Assembly: GCA_951812925.1 (NCBI GenBank)
Contig: OX638369.1
Location: 52,261,061-52,325,060, forward strand
DNA length: 64,000 bases
Direction of reading: 5' to 3'
Source: Calliopum simillimum
Lineage: Eukaryota; Arthropoda; Insecta; Diptera; Lauxaniidae
In this document: positions 35,839-47,500 of the stretch, one piece after another
Layout: each line of letters opens with the position of its first letter
Position numbering within the stretch: the first letter of the stretch is position 1
Notes under the pieces: generated by a model
What the model was told of the DNA's origin: nothing
Databases searched by the model: none
What the model saw: only the letters and a program-made list of their open reading frames with translations
Program-made: the position numbers and the translations under genes

Positions 35839-36399
35839 TTAAAATGTTCTGAAGAAATTTCATTACGAGTATCGGACGGTTGTTTGGTGATTTTAGCTAA
35901 AAAACAATTCATTGTTGATGCCAAGTTTCAAATGTTATTTTGGTATAATTTTGGAATTAGGACGAACATTTAAAGATATCTTAAAATTGAAGCATTTTTG
36001 AGGTTATAATATGCATTGAATTGTATTGTTTCAATCGTATTATGTCTCTATTTTGCATGAAACGGCATTGAGGACCTATAAATTAATTTCAAACAATTTG
36101 AAAAAATTCTCATTTGGTGTAATCTTTCTGATATTTATGGATTTTCCAAAAAAAAAAATTTTTAAAAGCCTTTAAAACTAATAACAAAAAAAAAATTGGG
36201 ATGGTTACTTTGCTTAATAACTCTTAGTTCGGTTGATATAACGAACAGATTTATTTAAATATCCTGTAGTAACACAACAAACCATAATTACAACGATCAC
36301 ACTCTACGGAGACCATCTAAGCGCTGAATTAAGTACCGAAATTTTGCTGTGGTTCTCAACAAATCTATGCTAAAGGTTATATATAGTTTGCTTGAAAGC

Positions 36400-36620
36400 T
36401 TTTGAAAGCTCTTCCGAATTTCGGCAAATGCGTCTGATGAGGTGACCTATGGTGGGTTACGAAACATGCAAATTCATAAAATTTTTTTGTTTTTCTCGTA
36501 TGCATTTTGACTTGTTTTTGTAATTTTGTTGGTGTTTTACATAAACACATTGAACAGTAAGTTCAAATCAACCATGCTAGTTTGGTAGCGATATAAAATC
36601 ATCCGTTCCAAAAAACAATC
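36400..36620 (+). repeat. Relative of the piggyBac-like element interior
   Basis: TCGGCAAATGCGTCTGATGA, GTGACCTATGGTGGG, TTTTGTTGGTGTTTTACA and TTCAAATCAACCATG each match, in the same order, sequence at 35110-35320 inside the TTAA-flanked element. This is an older partial copy about 1.3 kb away in direct orientation. Its ends are not recognisable. Confidence 0.55.
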
Positions 36621-38024
36621 AAAATTAACTAAAAGCATGTTGTTGTAAAACGACGATAGAGAACTAAATCTATCTTTTGGAAAAGTTGGTAAGAGAATCA
36701 AAGTTATTGCTAGAGATCACAATCATTCAAAACCCTTCGAAATTCCGAAAAGAATGAAAATTAAAAGCAGCCAGTATACAGAGTCCTTAAATGTTTCAAA
36801 AGCTTCGATGAATGGGACATTAAATGTGTACAGCGAATGCAGCAGAAATAAAAATTTCAGCACAAACAAAATTTTAAGGAAATGCGAATTAAATGCACCC
36901 TTATTTGCACCATTTTGCAATATTTATGAAAAAGAAATGTTCCCCTTTCAATTTATGTTTCCTTTTTATCCTTTTTTCCTCTGCCATCATCGATAACAAG
37001 CGTGCGTACTGACTATAACCATCATAAGCAACTTGTTAACTTGCTGTGTACTACGTACGCGTTGCACAAACATTGACAAGTGTATTCAGCGTATGCTTAC
37101 AAATTTAAGTGAATGCGCTGAATTCAGCAGCAGAACATCTTTTTGCCACAAGCATTTAAGCAACGCGTGTGTAACGCTTTGTGCATTCAGTTGGAAGCAA
37201 ATAAAACGATAACTGCGACCATAAAAAGAGTAGTAAATTTATGCGTCCTCAAAAGGATATCAGTTGGTGCGTCCGTTTGTCTGTTCGCTTTTTTTTTCGA
37301 AAACTCTTATCCTTAAATAAAACTTTAGTTTTTTAGTGTTGTCTGTTTATAATTTTACACAAAAGTGGGGTATGTGTCTCCTTTATGCGTTTATGAGTTC
37401 AGCAGTTTAGCATTTTTGTGTTTATTTTTATTGACTGTAATGGAGAGCGTAAAGCCCACGACGTCGAAAGCGGGTGCTGGCTGATATTCAGCACAACTGT
37501 TGGTGTTCACATCATTATGCGTTTGATGAAAACAGTCTTGTATTTGTATGGTCTTGTATAATGTACGTACATATATTTAGCTGTTGAAATAACAAAATTT
37601 AAGGGATACTATTCGAGAGACGAGTAAGGTAAGAAAAACAAAACTTCTAAACATAATAACTAAGCTAAATCGAGCTGGGATTCCCGGTCATTAAAGAAAG
37701 AAAAAATGTATTCAGCAGCACTTTAGCTGAATAAAAATACTTCAGAAAACTATTTTTACTTATTTTTTAATGAATTTGTCGCTTATTTAACAGAGTTGAA
37801 GAACATAGCTGATAAAATTTATTCTGAAATATTTTCAGAAGCGATTAAAGCAACATTTCAAATATATGCTTTAAGAGCGGCGAATATTGAAAACTTTAAT
37901 TCGGCAATATTGAAATAAAGGGTGATCAAATAAAAGCTTCCTACTCTGTTTTCTAAATAAAATACATAAAAGTCAATGTATTGATGCAAATCTTTATTTG
38001 GAATGATAGTTCGGTTCCTACAAC

Positions 38025-38117
38025 TCAATATTTAAAAAATATTTCTTTCAAATGTTGCAAACGACAAGCTCTTAAATGGTTCATTCTGTGGGTCCAATTT
38101 TTGACAACTCTTTCGAG
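38025..38117 (-). pseudogene. Tc1/mariner-type transposase C-terminal relic
   Basis: The minus strand reads LERVVKNWTHRMNHLRAC, then RLQHLKEIFFKY and a stop at 38025-38027. The pattern NW-x-x-RM...A-x-R-G-x-H-x-x-EIIFK is a common end of mariner-family transposases. About 100 bp beyond the stop, GGGTGATCAAATAAAAGC at about 37920 may be the element's terminal repeat. No upstream transposase was found, so it is a 5'-truncated remnant inside the lea intron. Confidence 0.5.
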
Positions 38118-38689
38118 GGACAACAAAATTACCTTATAAATTACGTCACATGCAAAGTTTGAAAGCACTGAAGGTTGAAAAAAAATAAAAAATACCAAAC
38201 CGAATTAAACAACATAAATTCAGCGCTGAATTGCAAATTTAGTTCGCGGAATGAATGTAAGCTGTATCGAATTGGCATAAAATACATGAAATCTTCGAAA
38301 ACTAGCAATATATAGTATGAATAGAGCATAGAAAAATGCCTATTGTATTAAAAACTACCATGCGGAATTTCAGCAAAAATTCACTGACCGTAGCAAAAAA
38401 ATGCACTGAATTGGCGTAACGTGCTCTAGGTGCAAAAACAAAGCGCTGAATTCATTAAAAAAGAACAAAAAAAAAAAAAAATGGTCAGCGTGGAATTTAA
38501 TTCTTTTAGGATTCTAACAATAATTTTTTTTTCGCTTGCCAAAGGCCTATTTTTTATTTTGTTGGTTGGTTTGGGCCTTTGTTTAAAATGAAGACAATGC
38601 ATGGAAAAAATGTTACACATAAAAAGTGGGAAAGCTGACTCTCAGCGCACACATAGCAACAATACTCGCCGCATCATGATGGCACTCAC

Positions 38690-38880
38690 CTTCAAAAAGA
38701 ACAAACCGCCAGCTGGCAACATAATACGATGTGAGCCTGAATCGAATTTCAATTCATGACCATCCTTAAACCATTGTACCGATGGCATTGGATTACCCTC
38801 GGCCTTGCAATTGAATGTGAAGGGATCATTTTTTGGTACTGTCATATCCATTGGATGTTCGATAATGCGAGGATTTTCAC
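38690..38880 (-). CDS. lea: lea exon: first part of Ig1 (Slit-binding domain)
   Basis: First recognisable coding exon. The acceptor TTTTCAG lies just right of 38880 and the donor AAG|GTGAGT just left of 38690. It opens in phase with two bases of a split Gly codon and reads GENPRIIEHPMDMTV, then the B-strand cysteine in FNCKAEG and the core tryptophan in VQWFKDG, ending LPAGGLFFLK. Ig1 is the main Slit-contact domain of Robo proteins. The exon lacks the second Ig cysteine, which comes from the next exon. The reading frame runs on past the donor to 38642 but no longer matches Robo there. The preceding exon, which should carry the signal peptide and end in phase 1, was not found. Confidence 0.95.
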
Positions 38881-40750
38881 CTGAAAATGAAAGAGAGAGA
38901 AAATGGTGAGTTAAGTGATGAATGTTGAAAAAGTTTATGATATTGATAAAAATATATAAAGTACAAATAAAAATTAAAACGATTTGTATTGCTAAAAATT
39001 CAGTTGGACATCGAAGTGACAAAGGTATTGTAGAAATTTTCGTGAAAAAGAGCACACTTGAATTGTTGGAGATCTATAGCTAATTATACAAAATGTGAAG
39101 CATTGAGCAAAACTATCATATTCTAAACAGTTCCGGCTAGTATCACATGAGGCCTTACGTTTATTGTCAAGAACGGGTCTGATCATGCTTTTGGATTGGA
39201 TCGAAAATACCTTCCAGTGAGGCACCTTTTACAATCGTACAGAAGATTTGTCAAACCATTTCAATCCAATGTATTGTCGGTGGGGCTGGAATGGGCATTT
39301 CTAAACAATATAAAGAGTTTAGCGGAAGTGCCACGAAGACTCAGGAATAGAATTCTATACATTTAACCTTCATGATATAAAAGACTCAATAATGAATAAA
39401 AAACATGTGGCTTATTAAAAAACCACATGCAATATAACAATAAATTTTATAACCAATTTAGAACAAACTGCGCCAATCTTAGCGCTCTGATGCTGGCTAA
39501 AGCAACACAAATACAATATAATTTTCAATTTACATTAACATAAAAAAAAATGAAAACGTTTCGCCGCTTTTATGGATAAGTGTGTTCCTCTTCTTTATTT
39601 TTGTAACAAAAATAATCATAAATATTCATTAAAATTTTTTACGCTGTCAAAGAATGAAGAACAGGAACAAAAACAAAAGTCAGCTGGCTTCACATTGTGG
39701 CCTTTAAATTTGCGTAAAGGACTTTAGAATGAAACGGAGCAGAAAAGCAAAACAAAACACTTAAGGCAACAACATTATGTTTATCACCGAAAAGAGATCT
39801 CCAGCAAAATAAAAATAAAAAGGTAGAAAGGAAGATTTTTTTTTTTTGTATTTATAATCTGAAATCATCAACAAATTTTGTTAGGGCTAAAGAAAATATG
39901 GTAGTCTGTAAAAAAAAAGAAGAAAGAGAGAATTTTTGGATTGTATTAGTGTTAGAAATCAAATTCTGACCACAGAACCGTATTTGAATCTCCTGCAACT
40001 TCTTCTACGGCTACCCCTTGAAGGAACTAAAGGCTAAGAATATTCGATTGAAATCTTTAGTTCAATATAAATTTATGAAATCTTTTTTATTTCCCTCCAA
40101 GATATTAAAGATTCTTGAATTTCCTGGTGCAACATCGGTTTTCAGATGACTTTTGGTCAACTAATAATTCTACTGCCATCTGGATGCTACTCAAGGGCTG
40201 GGCAACGAGTTTTTTGACATTCGATACTTACTTGTAATTATATTTTTCAGGTTTATTCTCTAAGCAAAGTTAACTTTCGTTTGCTGCAGTGAAACATGCA
40301 TGCTTTCTCGGGAAAAACTATCGAAGACTATGGTGCTGTGTGAAGAAATTCTCATAGCTTCAGCTCAAACTAGGAGTGCCAACTTTTAAAATATCTCAGG
40401 ACAAAATATTTTTGTGGGTGAACTTAATGTGCCTATCATACATACTTGACATTATATTTGAAATTGGAAAAGTCTACAAAGATAATGAATACATTTCCTA
40501 TACATTTTAAACTGTTGAGCCAATTTTGTGAAACTTGGTCATGCCAGCAGCGAACAAAATCCAGAATTTTATCTGGAATCAACAGAGTAGTTTCAAAATT
40601 CTGAACACAAGTTTGATTTTTTCGATTACACTCTAAAAAAACAAATTGCTTACTACAATTGGTATAGATGGAACTAAGTACTTTAACACTTAATAATAAT
40701 CTTTTGAATCAAACACTCTAAATGTTTGACATTAAAAAAAAAAAGAGTTA

Positions 40751-40836
40751 TCGAATGACCGCACCAGGGTTCGAACCTAGGATCTTTCAACTGATAGACT
40801 GAAACTTATCCTCTACAACACTGACGTAACTTATAA
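40751..40836 (-). repeat. tRNA-like sequence with Pol III A and B boxes (SINE or tRNA pseudogene)
   Basis: The minus strand reads ACGTCAGTGTTGTAGAGG (A-box and D-arm like), then a possible anticodon arm TTTCAGTCTATCAGTTGAAA, then CTAGGTTCGAACCCTGG with a perfect B box GGTTCGAACC (40768-40777) and a pairing T stem. A run of 11 T follows (40734-40744). The 5' and 3' sides that should form the acceptor stem do not pair, so a working tRNA is unlikely. A tRNA-derived SINE head or a tRNA pseudogene fits best. Confidence 0.5.
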
Positions 40837-41006
40837 ACAGGTATACAGTTTATATACACAATTTGATATTCGAATGCTTCATTTTGTATTTAATTTAAAT
40901 TTAATTAGACAAAAGTAAATAAATTAAAAAAAAAAGAAAATAGAGAAGTGAACTAAAAAAAATGTAAAATAAAAAAAGAAATAAAAAAAATTTCAAAAAA
41001 AAAAAA

Positions 41007-41050
41007 TGACTCACACTGGGTTTTGAACCCGCACCCATGGATGCCAAATA
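41007..41050 (-). repeat. Second T-arm-like (B box) sequence
   Basis: The minus strand reads GTGCGGGTTCAAAACCCAGT, then GTGAGTCAT and a T-rich run. GGTTCAAAACC (41019-41029) fits the Pol III B-box consensus and the flanks can pair as a T stem. It lies 250 bp from the first tRNA-like sequence, on the same strand and with the same CA(T)-poly(T) ending. No A box was identified. Confidence 0.4.
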
Positions 41051-44000
41051 TTTCTATGATTTGTTGCAAGCGAAAAAAGTTTGGGTGCAACAATTCATGA
41101 AATGGCTCGTCGAACTAATAGAAATATTTCCGAAGACTTATTTTTTAGTTGTATCAAGTGAAATATTTTTCATAGTATTTGTTGCCAATAAATACTAATC
41201 ATTTGGGACAAAAGATAAATGTTTGCTTAAAAAAATTAGTGTGTGCTTCAATTATTCGGTAATTTGCCGCAAACAATCCTTTTTTTCTTTGAGTGTAGGT
41301 GCACATATTTCAACACACAATTGTTCGATTTCAGTAATATACGAATTAAAATATTCTATCATATTATTCTCCATAAAGGTGATTTCAGGAAATTGGCAGA
41401 CAAAAATGCTGGTGGAATGTTCCGTTTATTGAATCATAGTCATGAGTGTCACATCGTGGAATAGTATGTAATTAAAATATTTGCATAGCTAATTCTCATA
41501 GTTTTTAAAAGTGATCCACTATTTCATTAAAAATATAAACTTAATATAACCAAACATGTAAAAAACTAAAATGTCATGAGTGTCAAAGTAAAGAAAGTTG
41601 CCATATTTTTAAAAAACAGTTCTCATTTTTACCTGCATTTGATCTCAGTGTATAAGGGGAAATATTTTCTGACATATGCCATTAACCATCTGAATCATTG
41701 ATTTTATACAAATTATTTAAAAAGAAACATTACAACACCAACAAAATCACCATACCGCGAATACTGACAAAAAACACGAACAACAATATGTAATAACATC
41801 GAGCTGCTATTGTTCGCGTGCTTGAAAATACCAACAAAACGATCTGCAGATCGATTTTGCTTAGAAAACAATAACCAAGCAATAAAAAGCGAATGTGCAG
41901 TTGTAAATTGAATTTATCGAATTATAACAAACAATTCAAATTATACAAAAAACTATGAAATTGTAGTGGAAACAGTTCGGTGATTCCAGATCTAAGTGAT
42001 TATCGTATCTCTTATTTTTCGCTATTAATTAAGTAGGTAGTCTCCACTAAATTTTCACGCTATAACTGATAGTAAATGATGAAGTATAGAACAGGAATAT
42101 AAAACTTCATCATTTAGACAAAATACTTCAAAAATAAAAAACCTGCATAAGTACTTACTCTATAAAATGATAAATAATACGAATAAATTCAATATATAAC
42201 ACAAGGACAATATGACAAATAAAGAGATAAATATTTTATGAAGAATTTTTATTAACAACACTTTCAACAAAATCGAAAGCAATACCATTTAATTGTATTG
42301 CATTGTAAAAACCAAATTCTACGTTTTTTCCATGTACTAAAAACAATATAAATTCGCTTGGTGCTTAACTTTGACTGTTACATAAATTCCAGCAAAACAA
42401 TGAAAATCCGAACACCCCACCACCCACTGACTATTCCATGAACCATGATGCCCTGTGTCCCCACAAAATAACGAGCACATAATTCACTTAGCCCATAATT
42501 GAATTAAGTTCAATATTATGGCTTAAAAATTATTACGTAAGGCATAAATTTTAATGAGAAATACACAGAGTGAAGAGAAGACAAGGAAAAGGACAACCCA
42601 AGTGATAAACAAAGCAATGCAATGGACAAAATCGTTTTGAGATGAAACACAAGAAACAGTCAGAAAGAGACAAAATACAAAAGTAATTACAACAGAAAGA
42701 AAAAAGTAACAACAAGGTAGTTAACAGAAACAACAACAATACAATAAGACGAAGAACAGTTATAGCAACAACAACAACAACAACATATCGTTAGTGTGAT
42801 GATAAACAAAGGAGCAAGCGGGATAGCGCAATATGGCAGAGATACTCGTACAACCAGGGAATAGCGGATGTTCCCAAACGCCATTTAGCCGGAAATTAAA
42901 TTTTGCAGATTTATTGAGAGCGGATAAATGAAGACATCATGAGTAAATGAATGAATGAATGAATGGACACAAACAAAATGAACGAGAATGAGGCAGAATA
43001 CAAGGTGACAACGATGCTAAAATGTAAGCGGAACAACAATACAGTGTTGCCAGTTTACTTAAGATTTCGGAAAACATTTCCCTCTAAGAAAAATTTACGG
43101 TTCGCAAATTGCGTACCTAAAGCGAATCGCTTACGAACTGCGATGTTATTTTATTTGTCAACATTTTTCTGGTTTGAGTTTTTTATTTATAATTTGTGGA
43201 ATGTATACACTCGGTTCGTCATAAAGTTCTCGTATTAAATGGCAACAAGCCAGGAGCGTACTTTCGTCATGATTAAAGTCCAATGGCGTTAAACGTGAAT
43301 AAAATTATCCAACGCTTTGAAAAAGTCTTCAAACTGATGGTCTTGAAATTCACCAGGGCATCAATAGAACTACTTGAGATGCACTAAATAGAATTGCCTG
43401 CTCGTCCTACTTTTTCCCTGTTTGATCACTTGCTGGGTTCTGGCCCAGCAATTAAAATTATGTAGGATGGCTCGAATGCAAAAACTGGTCGTGTGAGACC
43501 AACACTCCTGACTCAAAGCCCAGCACTATTCTTGGAGATAATGCATCCAGGTTGCACGTAACATGATCCACAGTTCTGATGAGTTCTGTTCAGCAAATAA
43601 GAAAATAAAGTTATAGCGCACATAGAGTGAACTCGTTGACTGAAAACCAATTATCATGGACTGGATCTACATATGAATAAAGTGGTGGACTTTCATAATA
43701 CAGTCTGGGAGTAGCAGTGCCAGTGTATAAAGGAAATGAATATTGAAAAATCTGATAGTAAATCGAGTTAAATGAAATAGTTGAAATGATCAAATTTTAA
43801 TATAAATTATTATCAAATTGAAAATGCAACATTTTATTTAAAACAAATCTTAAGCGATCCGATTTTAGCGAAGTAAAAGCGAACCACTTTGATGCTACGT
43901 AACTATTTTGCGAGCTCCAAACGTACTTAGTACCAATACATAGAAATTACTATGTTTTAAATTCTACTGTTCTTATTCATTTCCGTTAACGGTTCGCATT

Positions 44001-45619
44001 CGTATCGCCGAAGCGGTACGTTTACGAAGTATTTCTTTTTTTGGAGAGAGAGAAAAAATCTTATTAACTTAAAAACTCTCTTAACTTCTTATTGAACTCT
44101 AAAATTAAGACCAGTCTTCCTAAAAATGGTATTTTTCGTAGACCTGTCACAGCGCACAAATATTCTTAAAGATTTTCACAAAAAAAAACTTAACTGGCAG
44201 CACTGCAGCGGCGAAAATAAAAATGTAACAAATAAAAATAATGTCATTCCTACGCAACGACAACAACAACAGCAAAAGAAAAAAACTTAACAATCCGGAA
44301 GTAATCCCAAGGTTAAAAAGGATATGCTTAACACACTGTTTAGCCGCTTAGTCAGAAAAAGACAAAAAGGCATAAATATTATGCCTAAGTGTACGAAGAC
44401 AAAACAACGGAAGAATACTGTTTTAGCGTAGTAGATTAGTAGTATGGCATTTAAGGAATTAACGCTAATTTTTATTGACACTTTGAACAAAAGGAGGTCC
44501 TTAAATAACAAAAAAAAAAAAAAAAAAAAACACAAGAAAATAAATATAAAAATGTGTTAATAAAGTGAGCAAGCAGTAAAGGAAAAAGGCGCAAATTTTT
44601 TATGGGATTAATTAGCGTTAATAGTAGAGCTAAGCTGAAAAGAGCAGTTAAGTTAAAAGGGAGTAGTACTTTTACAAGCAACATTTAAAGTCGAAGCGTT
44701 TTGCCTCGCCGAAAACTTTTTACTACAGCAAAAATAAATTTATCAATAAATTTTTAACACCGAAAAATACTTTTTGTTAAGTTTTCCTAAATACTCGTTT
44801 TATCCACATGCAAATCCCCTTTTAAACTACTGACTTTTGCGCAATACATTATCCAGTTTTTTTTTTTCTGTCCCTCATTCATTTAATTTATCCTTCATTT
44901 ATCTCGTTACAAAACGTTGCAATAGTTGAAGCTAAAAATCCTTTTTATTTTGCTACTACTAATTTTAATGCATAAAATTACACTCAAAAGTAAAACGACA
45001 ACAAAATGCAAAAAATATAAGAAAAAAAGTAGAGAGAATCGTAGTAGAAATGTTGCGCATTGTGGCGCAACATTGTGGGTGCTTTTTTCTATGCACATCT
45101 TTTTTTTTCTTTGTATTTTTATGTTGGCAACGTTTTTGTTTTTCCTGAGGTTATATACACTGCGCTTTACTTTAGTTATACAGTATATTTTTGGTTTGGT
45201 TTATATGCACAAAAAAAAAAAGGTATGGAATGTAAAAAAACTGCAGTATAGTAGCAGTGTAGCAGCATGCAGATTAAATTGCATAATGCAACACAAAAAC
45301 AGTATGAAATAAAAAAAAAATTATATATAAAGGATAAATAAATATTCTGCATAGAAATGTTTTGCGCGCTGAATTAAATTATACAAAAAAAAAAAATAAA
45401 ACGCAGTAGAAAAATAAATGAAGAGAAAGCAAAATAGTAGCAAAAATAATAATGAAAGTGGAGTATTACATGTTGTATTAGAAAACCTTAATTAAAATTA
45501 TGTTAATGTTGAACAAATAATAAAAAAAAAAAAAAAAAACAAAAAGTAAAATAAAGTGCACTGTATTAGCGACTCTTAGTTTTAATGCAAACTTGAAATT
45601 GAAAATAATTGCAGCTTTT

Positions 45620-46160
45620 GCTATTCAGCGTCATTCAGCACATAGGTTTTAAGTTCTTTAAAGCTTAAATTATATATCAAGTGCATCTTGTGTACAATTC
45701 AGCGTTTGGAATGCTATTCAGCGCAGTAGTTGGCTTATAGATTCTGTAATATAGAATGATTTTTATTTTAATAATTTGCTTGTTCTCAGCAGTTTTTGGC
45801 AAAATTTTTTTGAACTTGAACTACACTCAGCTACATTTTGTCTCAAATTCAGCTTCCTAGTTGCTTTTAAGCTGATAGCAAGAAAGTTTTGGCAAAGGAA
45901 TATTTAAAAATGTTATTTGGAAGTTATTCAATAAAATTTTTTCTGTATTCAGCTCTATTCAGCACTATGTAATAAAGCAGTTTAAGGCTTTATTCATATT
46001 TTTACCTGAGATTTTGGCGTTATAATTGCATTTTAGCTGGAGAAAAACAAAGTATTCGAGAGAAAAATCATTTCCAAATAGTAACAAATACCTGTTTTGA
46101 AATTATCAACTTAATTTCTACCAATGTATTCAATATATTCAGCGCAAATCATCACTTTAG
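45620..46160. repeat. Cluster of ATTCAGC words
   Basis: ATTCAGCGT, ATTCAGCAC, ATTCAGCGC and similar words occur about nine times in 540 bp with irregular spacing. The same word is frequent at 36320-38640, including perfect palindromes ATTCAGCGCTGAAT (38218-38231) and GCTGAATTCAGC (near 37119). There is no regular period, so this is not an ordinary tandem repeat. Confidence 0.55.
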
Positions 46161-46883
46161 CAGCTATCTCAAAGAGACGTTATTCGAGTTATTCCGGGAT
46201 TCAATTGACTTTTGAATCAGGATTGTAAACTTTTCTTATTGACATCAAGATCTAAATATGTGAAATTGTAACTTTGCATAGTACTTACTTCATAAAAAGG
46301 TTCCACATTTTTTTAGCTTTTAGAGCATAAGTATTAGAAAACGTATCATTACTCCATTAGAATTGCCAACATTCATAACAAAGCTTTAAGAATTATTTCT
46401 CCTCATGTGAATCTATCTTTCTTTTGTCCCGAGCATTATGATATTTAAAATTCAATAAACAGTGTAGGTATATTTTAAGGAGAAAATCATAAAAATAAAA
46501 AATAACACTAGAATAGAATACAGAAGGCTGCGGCTCAAGTCTAGTAAAAATCAAAGATTAACTTAAATCGTCTGATAAACATATGTATATGGGGGAATTC
46601 ATGCGAAATTTTTTGAAGAAAAATAAAAATCGATTTCCGGAAATGCATTCTTCAAGAGCTTCCGATGACCCATTCAAATTCTTACGGCAATCAGTTGTGC
46701 CAAACCCGATATATCCACTAAACAGTTTATTGTGTTGACCGATTTTTCATGATTTTCAGGCGTGAATAACTCGAAATGAGTGCGTTTTCAAGGCAGGGTG
46801 AGTATGGAGAACTTGTTTCTTGTATGCTGAAAAATATTTTCTATTCCATTTACATTTGTTTTTCTAATTTTCATATCGTGAGC

Positions 46884-47177
46884 CCCGAAATTTTTTGTCT
46901 CACCCAGTCTCAAAATGTTCGTGGAAGTGTCCTTTGGTAGTCATAAAACTTTCAGAGTGGAGACTTTCATATTGCCCTCAGGTGTTCGATATGACTGATG
47001 CGCGGCAAAATATTTGATATGTAATCTGCACGTTAATTCTCATTTTTTTATTATCGGATGAATCAGTCATATTGAGCTCCTGAGAGCAATATGGAAGTCT
47101 TCACTCTAAAAGTTTTGTGACTACCAAAGAACACTTTGACAAACATTTTGAGACTGGGTGAGACAAAAAATTTCGGG
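46884..47177. repeat. 294-bp near-perfect inverted repeat (hairpin)
   Basis: The left arm starts CCCGAAATTTTTTGTCTCAC and the right arm ends with its exact reverse complement. The arms are about 117 bp, match at all but roughly 13 positions by eye, and enclose about 60-70 bp. The innermost paired word is ATATGACTGAT. Most differences are C/T or A/G. It could be a MITE with very long inverted ends or a hairpin-RNA locus. No clear target duplication was found. Confidence 0.93.
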
Positions 47178-47197
47178 AGGGTTAACATATTAAGTAT

Positions 47198-47500
47198 CAC
47201 ATATTGGATACGCCATTTTGAATTTTCAAAAACTGATACTAGATTAATAATCAGCAACACCGAAAACCCCCGTGTAGTCAGTTTTAAGTGAATCCCGATA
47301 CCATATTGAATCCGCCATTTTGAGTTTTAAAAAATTGATACTATATTTGTAATCAGCAACCCCTTAAACCTCCGTGTAGTTAGTTTTAAGTGAATCCGAT
47401 AAGTTTTTAATTTTTTCGTCCGCCATATTGGATCCGCCATTTTGAATTTTCAAAAACTGATACTAGATTCGTAATCAGAAACCCTGAAAACCCCTGAGTA
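47198..47500. repeat. Three copies of a ~100-125 bp tandem repeat
   Basis: Each copy carries GCCATTTTGAATTTTCAAAA (or a close variant), CTGATACTAGATT, GTAATCAGCAACC and CCCGTGTAGT-TAGTTTTAAG. Copies start near 47210, 47310 and 47432. The repeat begins about 20 bp right of the 294-bp hairpin, so the two may belong to one composite element. Confidence 0.8.

Larger units (their letters stand above)
32489..38689 (-). other. lea intron (6.2 kb) within Ig1
   Basis: Donor GTGAGT at 38684-38689, acceptor TTTTACAG at 32489. It contains a pair of inverted repeats (33705-33870 and 34570-34733), a TTAA-flanked element (34507-35838) with a related repeat outside it (36400-36620), a mariner-type relic (38025-38117) and many ATTCAGC words (36.3-38.6 kb). 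32520-33700 shows nothing definite. Confidence 0.85.
1..38880 (-). other. lea: lea (robo2) locus, partial: Roundabout-family axon guidance receptor
   Basis: Twelve minus-strand coding segments join in frame to give Ig1-Ig5, FN3-1 to FN3-3, a transmembrane helix and the start of a cytoplasmic tail, which is the standard Roundabout layout. Robo proteins are cell-surface receptors for the secreted ligand Slit and steer axons, muscle and tracheal cells. In Drosophila, Robo2 also sets lateral axon position and can antagonise Robo1. The Ig1 opening GENPRIIEHPMD, the FN3-3 segment and the juxtamembrane KRKHMMMKQ read like fly Robo2 rather than Robo1 or Robo3. That paralogue call is from memory; a protein search would settle it. 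Signal-peptide exon, 5' UTR, most of the tail and the 3' UTR are not seen. Introns range from 68 bp to over 10 kb. Confidence 0.93.

Noticed and set aside
38642..38689. Extension of the Ig1 exon frame past its donor
   Set aside because: The frame continues, but homology stops exactly at AAG|GTGAGT and resumes in the exon at 32488.
40751..40836. Functional tRNA gene on the minus strand
   Set aside because: D-arm-, anticodon-arm- and T-arm-like parts are present, but the acceptor stem does not pair.
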